Assembly: GCF_001027285.1 (NCBI RefSeq)
Contig: NZ_CP011509.1
Location: forward strand, 10,316,501 to 10,380,500
Length of the DNA: 64,000 nucleotides
Direction: 5' to 3'
DNA from: Archangium gephyra
GTDB lineage: Bacteria > Myxococcota > Myxococcia > Myxococcales > Myxococcaceae
Position 1 is the stretch's first letter. Every line of letters starts with the position of its first letter. The notes under the pieces are model-generated. The model saw nothing but the letters and a program-made list of their open reading frames with translations, was not told the DNA's origin and did no database searches. Positions 45,349 to 54,248 of this stretch are shown piece by piece. The position numbers and the translations under genes were made by a program.

Positions 45349-47052
45349 TTAGAAGGTGTCCGGCGCCGTGTTGGCCACCACCTCGTCCAGCGTGGTGACG
45401 CCGTCCATCATCTTCGCCAGGGCCGACATGCGCAGCGAGCTCATGCCCAGGCGGATGGCCTCCTGCTTCAGCTCGGCGGCGGAGGCGCCGTTGATGACCA
45501 GCTCCTTGAGGCCATCCCAGAAGGGCATGACCTCGTAGATGGCCACGCGGCCACGGTAGCCACGGTCGTTGCAGTCGCGGCAGCCGACCTTCTCGTAGAG
45601 CGTGAAGGTGCCGAGCTTCTCCGCGGGCACGCCGGCGTTGAGCAGCGCCTGCTCGTCCACGTTCTCCGCCGGCTTCTTGCAGGCGGGGCACAGACGGCGC
45701 GCCAGACGCTGGGCCAGAATCAGGTTGAGCGAGGCCGTCACGAGGAAGGGCTCGATGCCCATGTTGAGCAGACGGCTCACCGTGCCAGGGGCGTCGTTGG
45801 TGTGCAGCGTGGAGAGCACCAGGTGGCCCGTGAGCGCCGCCTTCACGCCGATTTCGCCCGTTTCGAAGTCGCGGATCTCACCGATCATGATGATGTCGGG
45901 GTCCTGACGGAGGAAGGAGCGCAGCGCCGCGGCGAAGTTCAGGCCGATGTCTTCATGCATCTGCACCTGGTTGATGCCGGCGAAGTTGAACTCGACCGGG
46001 TCCTCGGCGGTGGCGATGTTGGTGTCGATCTGGTTGAGCGACGAGAGCGCCGAGTAGAGCGTCGTCGTCTTGCCGGAACCCGTGGGGCCCGTCACCAGCA
46101 CCATGCCGTAGGGACGCTCGATGGCCTCCTTGAACCAGGCCAGCGGCTGGGCATCGAAGCCCAGCTTCGTCATGTCCAGCTGGAGGTTGGACTTGTCGAG
46201 CAGACGGAGCACCACCTTCTCGCCGAAGAGCGTGGGGCACACGCTGACGCGGAAGTCCATCTCCTTGCCACCGCCGAGCTTGATCTTGATACGGCCGTCC
46301 TGCGGCAGGCGGCGCTCGGAGATGTCCAGGTTCGCCATGATCTTCAGACGGCTGGTGATGGCGTTGCGCAGCTTCATCGGCGGACGCATCACCTCGTAGA
46401 GCGAGCCGTCGATGCGGAAGCGGACCCGGAAGTCCTTCTCGTAGGGCTCCACGTGGATGTCCGAGGCGCGCTTCTTGATGGAGTCCTGGAGGATGAGGTT
46501 CACCAGCTTGACGACGGGGGCGTCGTCCGCGGCGCGGGCCATCTCCTCGACGTTGCCCTCCTCCTCCTCCTTGGCCACCTCGATGTCGTCGGCCATCTCC
46601 TCGACGAGGGCGTTCATGTCCGGGCCCTTCTCGGCGTAGTAGCGCTCGATGGCCTCGCGGATGGAGATTTCAGAGGCGACCACCGGCTCCACGTTGTAGC
46701 CGGTGAGGAACTTCAGATCGTCCACCGCGTAGATGTTGGACGGATCGCACATCGCCACGATGAGCGAAGGACCGGCGCGGTTGACGGGAATCACCAGGTG
46801 CTTCTCGGCCACTTCCTTGGGCACGAGCTTGATGATCTCCGCGTCGATGTCGAAGTCCTTCAGGTTGATGGCCGGGACACCGTACTGCTTGGAGAGGAAG
46901 TCGGTGAGCTTGGACTCCTCGATGGCTCCCGTCTTGATGAGGGCAGTGCCGATACGCGTGCCCGTCTTCTGCTGTTCTTCCTGGGCCTTGCGCAGCTGCT
47001 GGACGGAAATGAGGTTCTCTCGAACCAGCAGTTCACCAAGTCGACCGGACAT
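45349..47052 (-). CDS. pilB: Type IV pilus extension ATPase PilB
   Basis: 567 aa. An N-terminal MshEN-type domain (LTDFLSKQYGVPAINLKDF) that in related ATPases can bind c-di-GMP is followed by the secretion ATPase core: Walker A GPTGSGKTTTLYSAL, Asp box AEDPVEFNF, Walker B IMIGEIRDFET and His box STLHTNDA. A tetracysteine zinc motif lies at CPACKK and CRDCNDRGYRGR. PilB drives pilus extension. The start ATG at 47052 has a weak ribosome binding site, and a good sigma-70-like promoter lies about 100 nt upstream. First gene of the pilB-T-C-S-R operon. Confidence 0.97.
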   Translation of the reverse strand: MSGRLGELLVRENLISVQQLRKAQEEQQKTGTRIGTALIKTGAIEESKLTDFLSKQYGVPAINLKDFDIDAEIIKLVPKEVAEKHLVIPVNRAGPSLIVAMCDPSNIYAVDDLKFLTGYNVEPVVASEISIREAIERYYAEKGPDMNALVEEMADDIEVAKEEEEGNVEEMARAADDAPVVKLVNLILQDSIKKRASDIHVEPYEKDFRVRFRIDGSLYEVMRPPMKLRNAITSRLKIMANLDISERRLPQDGRIKIKLGGGKEMDFRVSVCPTLFGEKVVLRLLDKSNLQLDMTKLGFDAQPLAWFKEAIERPYGMVLVTGPTGSGKTTTLYSALSSLNQIDTNIATAEDPVEFNFAGINQVQMHEDIGLNFAAALRSFLRQDPDIIMIGEIRDFETGEIGVKAALTGHLVLSTLHTNDAPGTVSRLLNMGIEPFLVTASLNLILAQRLARRLCPACKKPAENVDEQALLNAGVPAEKLGTFTLYEKVGCRDCNDRGYRGRVAIYEVMPFWDGLKELVINGASAAELKQEAIRLGMSSLRMSALAKMMDGVTTLDEVVANTAPDTF

Positions 47053-47156
47053 TCAGATGGCCTCGAACGTTGAAATGGCTTGATGGCACTCGCCCGCGAG
47101 TCACCGCGAGAGGGCACCCCTGATGCGCGCGGATACGAGCGCATCGATGTTTCGGG

Positions 47157-47186
47157 ATTAAAGGAAGGGTCACGCGGGCATGTCAA
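47157..47186 (-). promoter_or_regulatory. Sigma-70-type promoter upstream of pilB
   Basis: On the minus strand TTGACA (47186-47181), an 18-nt spacer and TTTAAT (47162-47157). The -35 is perfect and the -10 matches 5 of 6. A start near 47150 would leave a leader of about 98 nt to the pilB ATG. This is the only boxed promoter I can see for the pilBTCSR operon. Confidence 0.65.
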
Positions 47187-47241
47187 GGCGGCCCCTCAGG
47201 CCCGCTCTCCCGGCAAACCGTTGAATCTACTCGGGAAAAGT

Positions 47242-48180
47242 TCACTCGGACGCCCGGGCGATGACCGCCCGAGCAGCCTCGACGTCCCTCTTGATCTGCC
47301 CCACGAGCTCTGCCACCGAGCCAAAACGGCGCTCGGGGCGCAGCCGCTCCAGGAACTGCACCCGCAACTCCCGCCCATAGAGATCACCACTGAAGTCCAG
47401 CAGGTGCGCCTCGATGGTGACCTCGTTGACGCCAAAGGTGGGCTTGACACCGATATTGGCCACCCCGGGGAGCCAGGGAGCGTCCGGAGAGGACGCGGGA
47501 GCGCCGAGGAAACGGACGCGGATGGCGTAGACACCGGCGGCGGGCCGCAGCTCGTTCTGGGTGTCCACGTTGGCGGTGGGAAAGCCGATGCCGCGGCCGC
47601 GCCCATGGCCGGTGACGACGGTGCCGTCCAGATCGAAGGGCCGCCCCAACAGGCGCTGCGCGGCACTGACGCGGCCCTCGAGGATGTACTCGCGCACCTT
47701 GGAGGACGAGGCCACCACCCCATCCACGGTGACGGGAGGCACCACGTGCACCTGGGCGCCCCGGGCGGCGGCGGCCTCGCGCAGGGTGTCCGCGGTGCCG
47801 GCACGGGCGGCCCCATAGGTGAAGTCGTAGCCCACCACGAGGTGGCGCGCGCCCAGCACGTCCAGCAGCGAGGCCTCGAAGTCGCGCGGCGAGTGGCGGG
47901 CATACTCGCGCGTGAAGGGCTGCACCACGGCCGCCTCCAGCCCACAGGCCTCGAAGAGCTCCAGCTTGCGCGGCAGCAGGGAGATGAGCTTGGGAGCCAG
48001 ATCCGGCTGGAGCACCTTGCCCGGGTGGGGCTGGAAGGTGAGCGCGGCGGTGGGAGCACCCTGGCGCCGGACCTCGGCGAAGAGGGCCTGATGGCCCAGG
48101 TGCACCCCATCGAAGTTGCCCAGCGCGAGCGAACAGCCGGCCAGCTCCCGCGCCTCCGTCACACCGTGGAAGACCTTCAT
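47242..48180 (-). CDS. ribF: Bifunctional riboflavin kinase / FAD synthetase
   Basis: 312 aa from ATG 48180. The N-terminal adenylyltransferase part has GNFDGVHLGHQALF and SSSKVREYILEG; the C-terminal riboflavin kinase part has GRGIGFPTANVDTQ and GVANIGVKPTFG. The enzyme phosphorylates riboflavin to FMN and then adenylates it to FAD. The frame is open far upstream to 51111, but this start is the family one. It is divergent from trmB, 90 bp away, and lies between trmB and the pilB promoter. Confidence 0.95.
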   Translation of the reverse strand: MKVFHGVTEARELAGCSLALGNFDGVHLGHQALFAEVRRQGAPTAALTFQPHPGKVLQPDLAPKLISLLPRKLELFEACGLEAAVVQPFTREYARHSPRDFEASLLDVLGARHLVVGYDFTYGAARAGTADTLREAAAARGAQVHVVPPVTVDGVVASSSKVREYILEGRVSAAQRLLGRPFDLDGTVVTGHGRGRGIGFPTANVDTQNELRPAAGVYAIRVRFLGAPASSPDAPWLPGVANIGVKPTFGVNEVTIEAHLLDFSGDLYGRELRVQFLERLRPERRFGSVAELVGQIKRDVEAARAVIARASE

Positions 48181-48270
48181 GGAGCGCCGGTATACCGCCA
48201 AAGCCGTCGCTTTGCCCTGGCCAGACCGCCCGGCCCATGCGAAGAGGCCCCCGAGCGTCACGCATCCGTC

Positions 48271-48891
48271 ATGGCCCGCCCCCGCCTCCTCCCCGAACCT
48301 GTCGGCCTGCACCTGGCCAAGCTGGAAACCCCTCCCGATTGGGACGCGGAGTTCGGCTTCCCTGGACCCCTCGAGCTGGAGATCGGCTCCGGCGCCGGTG
48401 GCCACGCGCTGGAGTACTGCCGGCGCAACCCCCACGTGCGCTTCGTCGCCTTCGAGTGGCGCAAGAAGTACGCGCGGGACACCCAGGACCGCGGCAACAA
48501 GCTGGGCCTGCGCAACCTCCGGGTGCTCGAGGCGGATGCGCGCTCCGTGGTGCCGCGCCTCTTCGCGCCCGGCTCGCTCGACGCCGTCCACCTCCAGTTC
48601 CCCGATCCGTGGTGGAAGCGCGCCCACTTCAAGCGCGCCGTCATCCAGCCCGAGTTCGCCAAGCTGCTCCTGGAGAAGCTCAAGCCCGGCGGCCTCTTCG
48701 ACATGCGCACGGACGTTCAGGACCGGGGCGTGTCCATGCTGTCCATCCTGGAGGAGGCCGGCTTCGTCAACCCCCTGGGCGCGGGTATCTTCCACCCTTA
48801 TGACCCCGAGGAGGTACCCTCCACCCGGGAGCGGCGCTACCTGGCCAGCGGGGAGCCTGTCTACCGCGCCCGCCTGCGCAAGCCGGCCTGA
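48271..48891 (+). CDS. trmB: tRNA (guanine-N7-)-methyltransferase
   Basis: 206 aa. AdoMet-binding motif LEIGSGAGGHALEY, then the TrmB signature LQFPDPWWKRAHFKRAVIQP and the C-terminal STRERRYLASGEPVYR. It makes m7G46 in tRNA. The ATG at 48271 has only a weak ribosome binding site. It is divergent from ribF and is followed by the GGDEF regulator. Confidence 0.92.
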   Translation: MARPRLLPEPVGLHLAKLETPPDWDAEFGFPGPLELEIGSGAGGHALEYCRRNPHVRFVAFEWRKKYARDTQDRGNKLGLRNLRVLEADARSVVPRLFAPGSLDAVHLQFPDPWWKRAHFKRAVIQPEFAKLLLEKLKPGGLFDMRTDVQDRGVSMLSILEEAGFVNPLGAGIFHPYDPEEVPSTRERRYLASGEPVYRARLRKPA

Positions 48892-48990
48892 GGAGCACCC
48901 GGGCGGGCCGGTGACTTGGCAGTCACCCGGCTTCCGGGGAAGAATCAGACGGCCCCGGAAGTCGAGGGTGCAGCGGGGTGCAGCGGCGAC

Positions 48991-50067
48991 ATGGCGGACG
49001 GCTCGATCAAGAAGATGGGAGAGGTGGCCCGCCGGACCCTGGCCACCCCAGCGCTCGCCGACCGCACCATCCTGCTCGTCGACGATGATCCCGCCAACAT
49101 CCAGCATGTGCGCGAGGGCCTGGCCTCGCACGGCTACCGCTTCCGCGAGGCCCACGATGGCACCGAGGCGCTGCGCTCGCTCCGGGAGGTGAGGCCGGAC
49201 CTCATCATCATGGACGTGGAGATGCCCCGGCTGGGCGGCGTGGAGGTGTGCCGCATCATCAAGGCCAACGGGGGCGAGGGCGGCTTCGGCTTCATCCCCG
49301 TCATCCTGGTGACGGCCCGGCAGGCGGCGGGCAAGGTGGAGGGCCTGGAGCTGGGCGCGGATGACTACCTGGTCAAGCCCTTCGACATGCTGGAGCTGTC
49401 CGCGCGCGTGAAGTCCATGCTGCGCCTCAAGGCCCTGCAGGACGCGGTGGTGGAGAAGAACCGCGAGCTGGACAACAAGAACCGCGAGCTGGACAAGGCC
49501 AACAAGGAGCTGGCCCAGAAGCGCGAGGAGCTGCTGGCCCTCACCCGCGTGGACGCGCTCACCGGCCTCTACAACCGCCGCTACTTCGAGGAGCGGCTCA
49601 CCGAGGAGTTCGTCCGCTCCACCCGCTACCGCTCGCCCTTGTCGCTGGTGATGATGGACATCGACCACTTCAAGAAGCTCAACGACACCTACGGACACCC
49701 CTTCGGGGACGAGGTGCTGCGCCAGGTGGCCCGCACCATCAAGGGCAAGCTGCGCGAGGTGGACTTCGTGGCGCGCTACGGCGGCGAGGAGATGATCGCC
49801 CTGCTGCCGGAGACGGGACCCAAGGAGGCCTTCGGGGCGTGCGAGCGGGTGCGCGAGGCCATCGCCTCCCTCCAGCTGGAGTACCGCAACCAGGACGGGT
49901 CGCGCCAGCTGGTGCGGTGCACGGCCTCGCTGGGGGTGGCCAGCGTGCCGTCCAAGAGACTGCCGGTGATGGAGGAGCTGCTGCGCGTGGCCGACGTCTG
50001 CCTCTACGAGGCCAAGGCGGCGGGCCGCAATTGCGTCCGCCAGTACCAGGATGAATCCCCGGAGTGA
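48991..50067 (+). CDS. Response regulator with GGDEF diguanylate cyclase domain
   Basis: 358 aa from ATG 48991; ATG 49015 is also possible. Receiver domain: LLVDDDPANIQ, phospho-Asp in LIIMDVEMPRLGG, and Lys in VKPFDMLELSARV. A coiled coil (KNRELDNKNRELDKANKEL) joins it to a GGDEF domain with the active motif YGGEEM and an intact inhibitory I-site REVD five residues before it. It should make c-di-GMP in response to phosphorylation by an unknown kinase. No kinase gene is adjacent. The N-terminus (MADGSIKKMGEVARR) is unusual for a receiver start. A role in motility or development is inference. It resembles PleD-like single-receiver cyclases. It is followed by a lipoprotein gene 45 nt downstream. 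Confidence 0.9.
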   Translation: MADGSIKKMGEVARRTLATPALADRTILLVDDDPANIQHVREGLASHGYRFREAHDGTEALRSLREVRPDLIIMDVEMPRLGGVEVCRIIKANGGEGGFGFIPVILVTARQAAGKVEGLELGADDYLVKPFDMLELSARVKSMLRLKALQDAVVEKNRELDNKNRELDKANKELAQKREELLALTRVDALTGLYNRRYFEERLTEEFVRSTRYRSPLSLVMMDIDHFKKLNDTYGHPFGDEVLRQVARTIKGKLREVDFVARYGGEEMIALLPETGPKEAFGACERVREAIASLQLEYRNQDGSRQLVRCTASLGVASVPSKRLPVMEELLRVADVCLYEAKAAGRNCVRQYQDESPE

Positions 50068-50112
50068 TTCTGCCTCTTGGCGAGCGGGGCGGTTTGGCCT
50101 AGATGGCAGGAC

Positions 50113-50529
50113 ATGCGCCTGCTGCCCGCGATGCCGCTGCTCCTGCTGGCCCTGCTGGCCCTCGGTGGTTGCGACCGAGCCAGCTCCCTGCCGCCCGACA
50201 AGGCCTACCAGTCCTTCCTCGAGGCCCTGCGGCGAGGAGATGAGAAGAAGGCCTGGTCCGTCCTCTCCCAGCCCACCCAGGAGGCACTCAAGGCCCGGGC
50301 CGAGACCGCCGCCCAGGCTTCTGGAGGCGCGGTGAAGGCGAATCCGGTAGCCTTCTTCTTCGCGAATGTTCCTCCCCCCGCCGATGTTACGGAGGTCTCG
50401 GTGCTTCGCGAGGAAGGGGAGGTGGCGGAGGTGGGCGTGGTTTCCTCGAATGTAAAGAGCCAGGTCCGGATGGTGCGTGAACCGTCCGGATGGAAGATTG
50501 ACCTTACGAAGTCCCTCCAGCAGCCGTGA
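50113..50529 (+). CDS. Small predicted lipoprotein, NTF2-like region
   Basis: 138 aa. Signal peptide with lipobox LGGC (MRLLPAMPLLLLALLALGGC), then a helix with SFLEALRRGDEKKAWSVLS and strands ending in VREPSGWKIDLTKSLQ. That pattern is like DUF4878/NTF2-like lipoproteins, but identity is not proven. The ATG at 50113 has AGGA 2 nt upstream. It reads in the same direction as the genes on both sides. Confidence 0.72.
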   Translation: MRLLPAMPLLLLALLALGGCDRASSLPPDKAYQSFLEALRRGDEKKAWSVLSQPTQEALKARAETAAQASGGAVKANPVAFFFANVPPPADVTEVSVLREEGEVAEVGVVSSNVKSQVRMVREPSGWKIDLTKSLQQP

Positions 50530-50575
50530 GAACAGGCCTCCCCCAGGCCGCTCGCGCTTCAGGTAGCCTAAGAAC

Positions 50576-51802
50576 GTGAACGATCGGAAGCCACGGCGGA
50601 TTGCCCCCGCAGTCGAGGTCATCCGGCGCCCTGCCAGCACTCCCGGCACCGCGGCGCCGAGCCCGACTCCCACCAGTTCTGTCTCGCCCCGGCCCACCCC
50701 TACCCCCACGCCGCGGCCCACACCCACGCCGTCTCCGACGGCGCCCACCGTCTCCGTGTCGCCCCGGCCCACGCCGCGGCCCACACCGGGTCCGGCCCCG
50801 GCTCCAGTCCCGAGTCCGGCCCCGGGTCCGGTGCCCTCCGGCACCCCCGAGACCCCGGCGGCCGTGGCTCCCATCGCGCCGCGGACGGTCATTCCCGCCC
50901 CCACCGCGCCCCGGCCCGCGCCTTCCGCCAGCCGCGCGCCCGGTGCGGGACCCATGGGCTCGCGCCCCGGTGGCGGCTTCGGACGTCCCCGGACGCCCCG
51001 GCCCCCTCCCACCCCCGAGCAGATCCTCGCGCTCGCCACCAAGGAGCATGTGCCGGCGCGCATCGCCAAGGGGGAGCTCGAGGGCAAGATGAAGTGCCGG
51101 GTGTGGCGCAAGCTGCACGCCGAGGAGGCCAGGCGCTTCGATCAGGTGTACGCGCTCATGGGCCAGAACCCCGGCCTGTCACTCCCCGACGCCTTCGGCG
51201 TGCTGCAGAGCGGCCTGACCGTGGCCGAATTCCTCGCGCGCAAGGAGCGCACCCAGCGCAAGGCCGCCGTGAAGCAGGCCCGCGGCGAGGTGGACGACAC
51301 CTCGGTGGGCGCCTTCATCAACGGGCTGCTGGAGTCGAAGACGGAGCTCGCCGTCGTGCTGGGCGAGCGCACCGTGCTCGACACCCTCTCCGCCGTGGAG
51401 CCCATCTCCTTCGTGCTCGGCCGCAGCGGACGCCTGGAGAAGCTCCAGGTCGTCATGGTCACCCGCCGCTCGGACTGGGAGCAGCTCACGCCCCAGCTCG
51501 AGCGCGACCAGAAGCTGGCCCAGAAGCCCGCCAATGTCGCGCGCCAGCCCGACAAGCGCCCCTTCTCGGACCCCCGCCCCTTCCTGCCCCACCAGGGACA
51601 GCTCGTGCACCTCACGCTGCGCAACGGCATCCAGCTGTCCATGCGCCTGCGCGTGGTGGGACGCTTCGACCTCATCGTCGGCGAGGACGGACACGAGGTG
51701 TTCATCCCCCTGCACGCCCTGGTCCGCTTCTCGGCCGAGGAGGCCGCGGACGACGACATGGGCGATGAGACCTCCGGCGACGAGGCCGGAGAGAACGACT
51801 AG
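50576..51802 (+). CDS. Pro/Thr-rich protein with possible Sm/Hfq-like C-terminal domain
   Basis: 408 aa from GTG 50576. The first 150 residues are a low-complexity Pro/Thr/Ser/Ala region, likely disordered. The middle part (about 150-330) is helical and basic with no family recognised, including IAKGELEGKMKCRVWRKLHA and EEARRFDQVYALMG. The C-terminal 75 residues hold GQLVHLTLRNGIQLSMRL and VGRFDLIVGEDGHEVFIPLH, resembling the Sm1 and Sm2 strands of Hfq (NG before the L, FDxIV, then a conserved V/I P-L-H). A role as an RNA chaperone is a hypothesis. The C-terminus ends in an acidic tail (EEAADDDMGDETSGDEAGEND). It is upstream of the cupredoxin gene by 15 bp. Confidence 0.7.
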   Translation: MNDRKPRRIAPAVEVIRRPASTPGTAAPSPTPTSSVSPRPTPTPTPRPTPTPSPTAPTVSVSPRPTPRPTPGPAPAPVPSPAPGPVPSGTPETPAAVAPIAPRTVIPAPTAPRPAPSASRAPGAGPMGSRPGGGFGRPRTPRPPPTPEQILALATKEHVPARIAKGELEGKMKCRVWRKLHAEEARRFDQVYALMGQNPGLSLPDAFGVLQSGLTVAEFLARKERTQRKAAVKQARGEVDDTSVGAFINGLLESKTELAVVLGERTVLDTLSAVEPISFVLGRSGRLEKLQVVMVTRRSDWEQLTPQLERDQKLAQKPANVARQPDKRPFSDPRPFLPHQGQLVHLTLRNGIQLSMRLRVVGRFDLIVGEDGHEVFIPLHALVRFSAEEAADDDMGDETSGDEAGEND

Positions 51803-51817
51803 CCGCGAGGACCCGCG

Positions 51818-52255
51818 ATGCCCTTCTTCTCCAAGATCATCAAGCCGCTGCTCGCCCTCACCCTCGCGGCGGCCGTCCTGAGCGCCCAGGGCTGCACGAA
51901 GGACTCGAAGCCGGACGCGAAGCCGGCGGAGCCCGCCGCCACGGCGCCCACCGCCGCTCCCGCCCAGCCGGCGGCGAAGCCCGGTGAGCCGCGCACCATC
52001 GCGCTCTCCGTCACCGAGAAGGGCTACGAGCCGAGCCCCATCACCCTCAAGCAGGGCGAGCCCGTGAAGCTGGTGCTGACCCGGACCACGGACAAGACCT
52101 GCGCGACGGAGATCGTCCTCGAGGACTACAACATCAACACCCCGCTGCCCCTCAACCAGCCGGTGGAGGTGGCCTTCACCCCCAACAAGACGGGCCAGCT
52201 CGTCTACGGCTGCGCCATGGGGAAGATGGTCAACGGCGTGTTCATGGTGGAGTAG
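51818..52255 (+). CDS. Cupredoxin-domain lipoprotein
   Basis: 145 aa. A signal peptide with Cys at a lipobox (LSAQGC) leads to a Pro/Ala linker and a cupredoxin fold (about residues 60-145). The blue-copper-like end is YGCAMGKMVNGVFMVE, with Cys and Met in the usual binding loop, and ALSVTEKGYEPSPITLKQGE as an early strand. It probably binds copper in the periplasm. Redox partner unknown. The ATG at 51818 has GAGGA 6 nt upstream. Confidence 0.82.
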   Translation: MPFFSKIIKPLLALTLAAAVLSAQGCTKDSKPDAKPAEPAATAPTAAPAQPAAKPGEPRTIALSVTEKGYEPSPITLKQGEPVKLVLTRTTDKTCATEIVLEDYNINTPLPLNQPVEVAFTPNKTGQLVYGCAMGKMVNGVFMVE

Positions 52256-52283
52256 CTCCACCGCTCCGCTTCCGCCTTGCCCA

Positions 52284-52322
52284 GGGGGCCGGCCACACCC
52301 GCGCGGTGTGGAGGCCCCCTTC
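52284..52322. terminator. Bidirectional terminator between convergent genes
   Basis: A GC-rich hairpin: outer stem GGGGGCC/GGCCCCC (52284-52290 with 52313-52319), inner CCACACC/GGTGTGG (52293-52299 with 52305-52311), loop of 5 nt and one small bulge. It lies between the stop codons of the cupredoxin gene and the DUF4173 gene, each ending into it. Confidence 0.75.
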
Positions 52323-52327
52323 GTGTA

Positions 52328-53944
52328 TCAATCCAGCGACTCCCCGGAGTCCTCCGGCTCCTCGGCGGCGGGCCGCACCACGGCGGCGGGCAGCTGCTCG
52401 GAGACGGGCTCGGGCATCGGCACGGGGCACTCGAGCGAGCGGGCCCACGTCGCGGCCCGGTGACGCGCGAGGTGGAAGGCCGGCCAGCCTCCCGGCATCG
52501 GCTCGGTGAAGCGGCAGAACATGCCGTGGACGTTCCGCGCGAACTCACTGTCGGGCGCCAGCGCCATCCGCGCGGCCAGCTCCGGCGCCGCGTCCTCGGA
52601 CAGCGACACCATGTACACCTCGTCCAGCACGTAGCCCTCCGCGGCCCGCGCCAGGTTGCCCCGGGCGATGAAGGCGTCGGGGTTGAGCACGTTGAGCGCG
52701 GCGAGGAAGCCGAGCGCCCCCGCGAAGGCGCCGATGGCGAAGCGCTCCGGGCGCCACCACAGCGTCACCGCGCGCCACCCCAGCACCCCGGCCAGCGCCA
52801 CCATGAAGACGTGCGTGTACACGCGCAGGTGCGTGTAGCCGTACGCGGACTCGTAGAGCGCCATGCGCTTCATCGCCGAGGCGAGGATGACGAGCACCAG
52901 GCCCACCATCACCGAGCACGCCACCCGGAAGGCGGTGACCTGCCCCTCGCTCCGCAGCCGCGTCCAGCGCGCCAGCGCCATGCTCAGCCCCAGCGTCATC
53001 ACCGACACCGCGAGCAGCTCGAAGAAGCCGCGCCGCGCGTACTCCGAGTAGCTCATGAACCTCGCCGGCAGCTGGGCCGCACCGAAGAGGAAGGCGAGCT
53101 GGATGGCCGCGAAGCCCAGGAAGAGCAGGTCCACCAGCCCCACCAGCGTGAGGCACTCGACGAAGCCCAGGCGGGCCTCCACTGGCGTCACCTCCATGTC
53201 ACCGGCCTCGAGGCCGTTGCGGCGCCGCCGCTGCGCATGGGCCAGCAGCCCGAGCACTCCGAACGCGCTGCCCCCCACGAACACCAGCCGCCCCACCGTG
53301 TCCAGGAAGGTCATGCCCGGGCTGAAGGACAGCACCCGCGCCACCACGTCCTCGAAGACCGCGTCCGCCGAGACGAGCAGCGCGGTGAAGATGAACAGCA
53401 CGGGCACGGCGAGCAACGCGCCCCGCACCACCGGCATCAGCTTCGGCACCTGCCTGCGGGCCGCGGACAGATCCACCTCCGAGCGCACCACGCCCGGAGG
53501 CAACAGCGCGGCATGAAAGAAGGCGCCGAGCGCCGTGAACGGGTAGCTCCACAGCCCGAGCCGCTCCACGCGGCCCGCCGCCCAGAAGTGCGTCACCAGC
53601 AGCAGCAGGAAGCCCGAGGCGAGCACGTTGAGCGTCGTGAGGAACGGGCTCGCGCGCACGAACACCATCCCGGAGAAGAACATCAGCGGCACGAGCAGCC
53701 ACGCGTTGGGACGGGCCCGCTGCCAGCCCTCGCGCCCGCCCAGGCCGAGCAGCGCCGCGAGCAGCAGCACGACGAAGAGCGGGAAGGAGAGCCCGAGCGC
53801 GGGCCCATCGAAGAGGACCTCGGCACAGACACCCAGCCCGAGCGACGCGAGCAACGTCGCGACAGGCCGGCGCAGGCGCGGGACGGCGGGGGCCGAGGCA
53901 ACATCATCGGTATCGGTCGGGAAGCCAGTGGCGGCGGTCGTCAT
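52328..53944 (-). CDS. DUF4173-type multispanning membrane protein
   Basis: 538 aa from ATG 53944, which has GGAG 6 nt upstream. About 12 membrane helices with the DUF4173-type motifs RRGFFELLAVSVMTLGLSMA, ASAMKRMALYESAYGYTHLR and a C-terminal VLNPDAFIARGNLARAA. Function is not known for this family; the C-terminal part is soluble and acidic (SECPVPMP and AAEEPEDSGESLD). It is convergent with the cupredoxin gene and divergent from the DinG-like gene across a 304-bp gap. The open frame continues upstream past 53944 but those residues do not look coding. Confidence 0.8.
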   Translation of the reverse strand: MTTAATGFPTDTDDVASAPAVPRLRRPVATLLASLGLGVCAEVLFDGPALGLSFPLFVVLLLAALLGLGGREGWQRARPNAWLLVPLMFFSGMVFVRASPFLTTLNVLASGFLLLLVTHFWAAGRVERLGLWSYPFTALGAFFHAALLPPGVVRSEVDLSAARRQVPKLMPVVRGALLAVPVLFIFTALLVSADAVFEDVVARVLSFSPGMTFLDTVGRLVFVGGSAFGVLGLLAHAQRRRRNGLEAGDMEVTPVEARLGFVECLTLVGLVDLLFLGFAAIQLAFLFGAAQLPARFMSYSEYARRGFFELLAVSVMTLGLSMALARWTRLRSEGQVTAFRVACSVMVGLVLVILASAMKRMALYESAYGYTHLRVYTHVFMVALAGVLGWRAVTLWWRPERFAIGAFAGALGFLAALNVLNPDAFIARGNLARAAEGYVLDEVYMVSLSEDAAPELAARMALAPDSEFARNVHGMFCRFTEPMPGGWPAFHLARHRAATWARSLECPVPMPEPVSEQLPAAVVRPAAEEPEDSGESLD

Positions 53945-54248
53945 ACGGGACTCCGAGAGCGCGTGTTCGCTCGGTGTTGTGCAAGGTTGGGCCCAACCGG
54001 GGTGCCGGCGAGGGCTCGCGCGCCGAACGGTCGGTTCGCGGCGCCGAGCGGTCGCAACCCCGTACAGCGCGTGGACCCCCGTGCCGCCCCACCCGTCCCC
54101 ACGTGTCCCGAGCGCCACGGCTGCGGCCGGTGAACCGCACTGCCTCCCCGCGTGAAGTCCACGAATGGACGGTGCCTCCATGGGACCCCGGACGCCCGGT
54201 TTCTCGGCATGACGCCCGAAGACGGGTAGGCTTGGCCCTCTTCTCCCC
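53945..54248. promoter_or_regulatory. 304-bp divergent intergenic region with dyad and tandem repeats
   Basis: No gene seen between the DUF4173 and DinG-like starts. A perfect 14-bp palindrome, GGTTGGGCCCAACC, lies at 53985-53998. Two 13-bp direct repeats, CGCCGAACGGTCG at 54021-54033 and CGCCGAGCGGTCG at 54042-54054, start 21 bp apart (two helix turns). They look like protein-binding sites. No -35/-10 pair is clear, and nothing else is recognised in the remainder. Confidence 0.35.

Noticed and set aside
48181-51111. N-terminal extension of RibF
   Set aside because: The open frame upstream covers trmB and others in antisense; the family start is at 48180.
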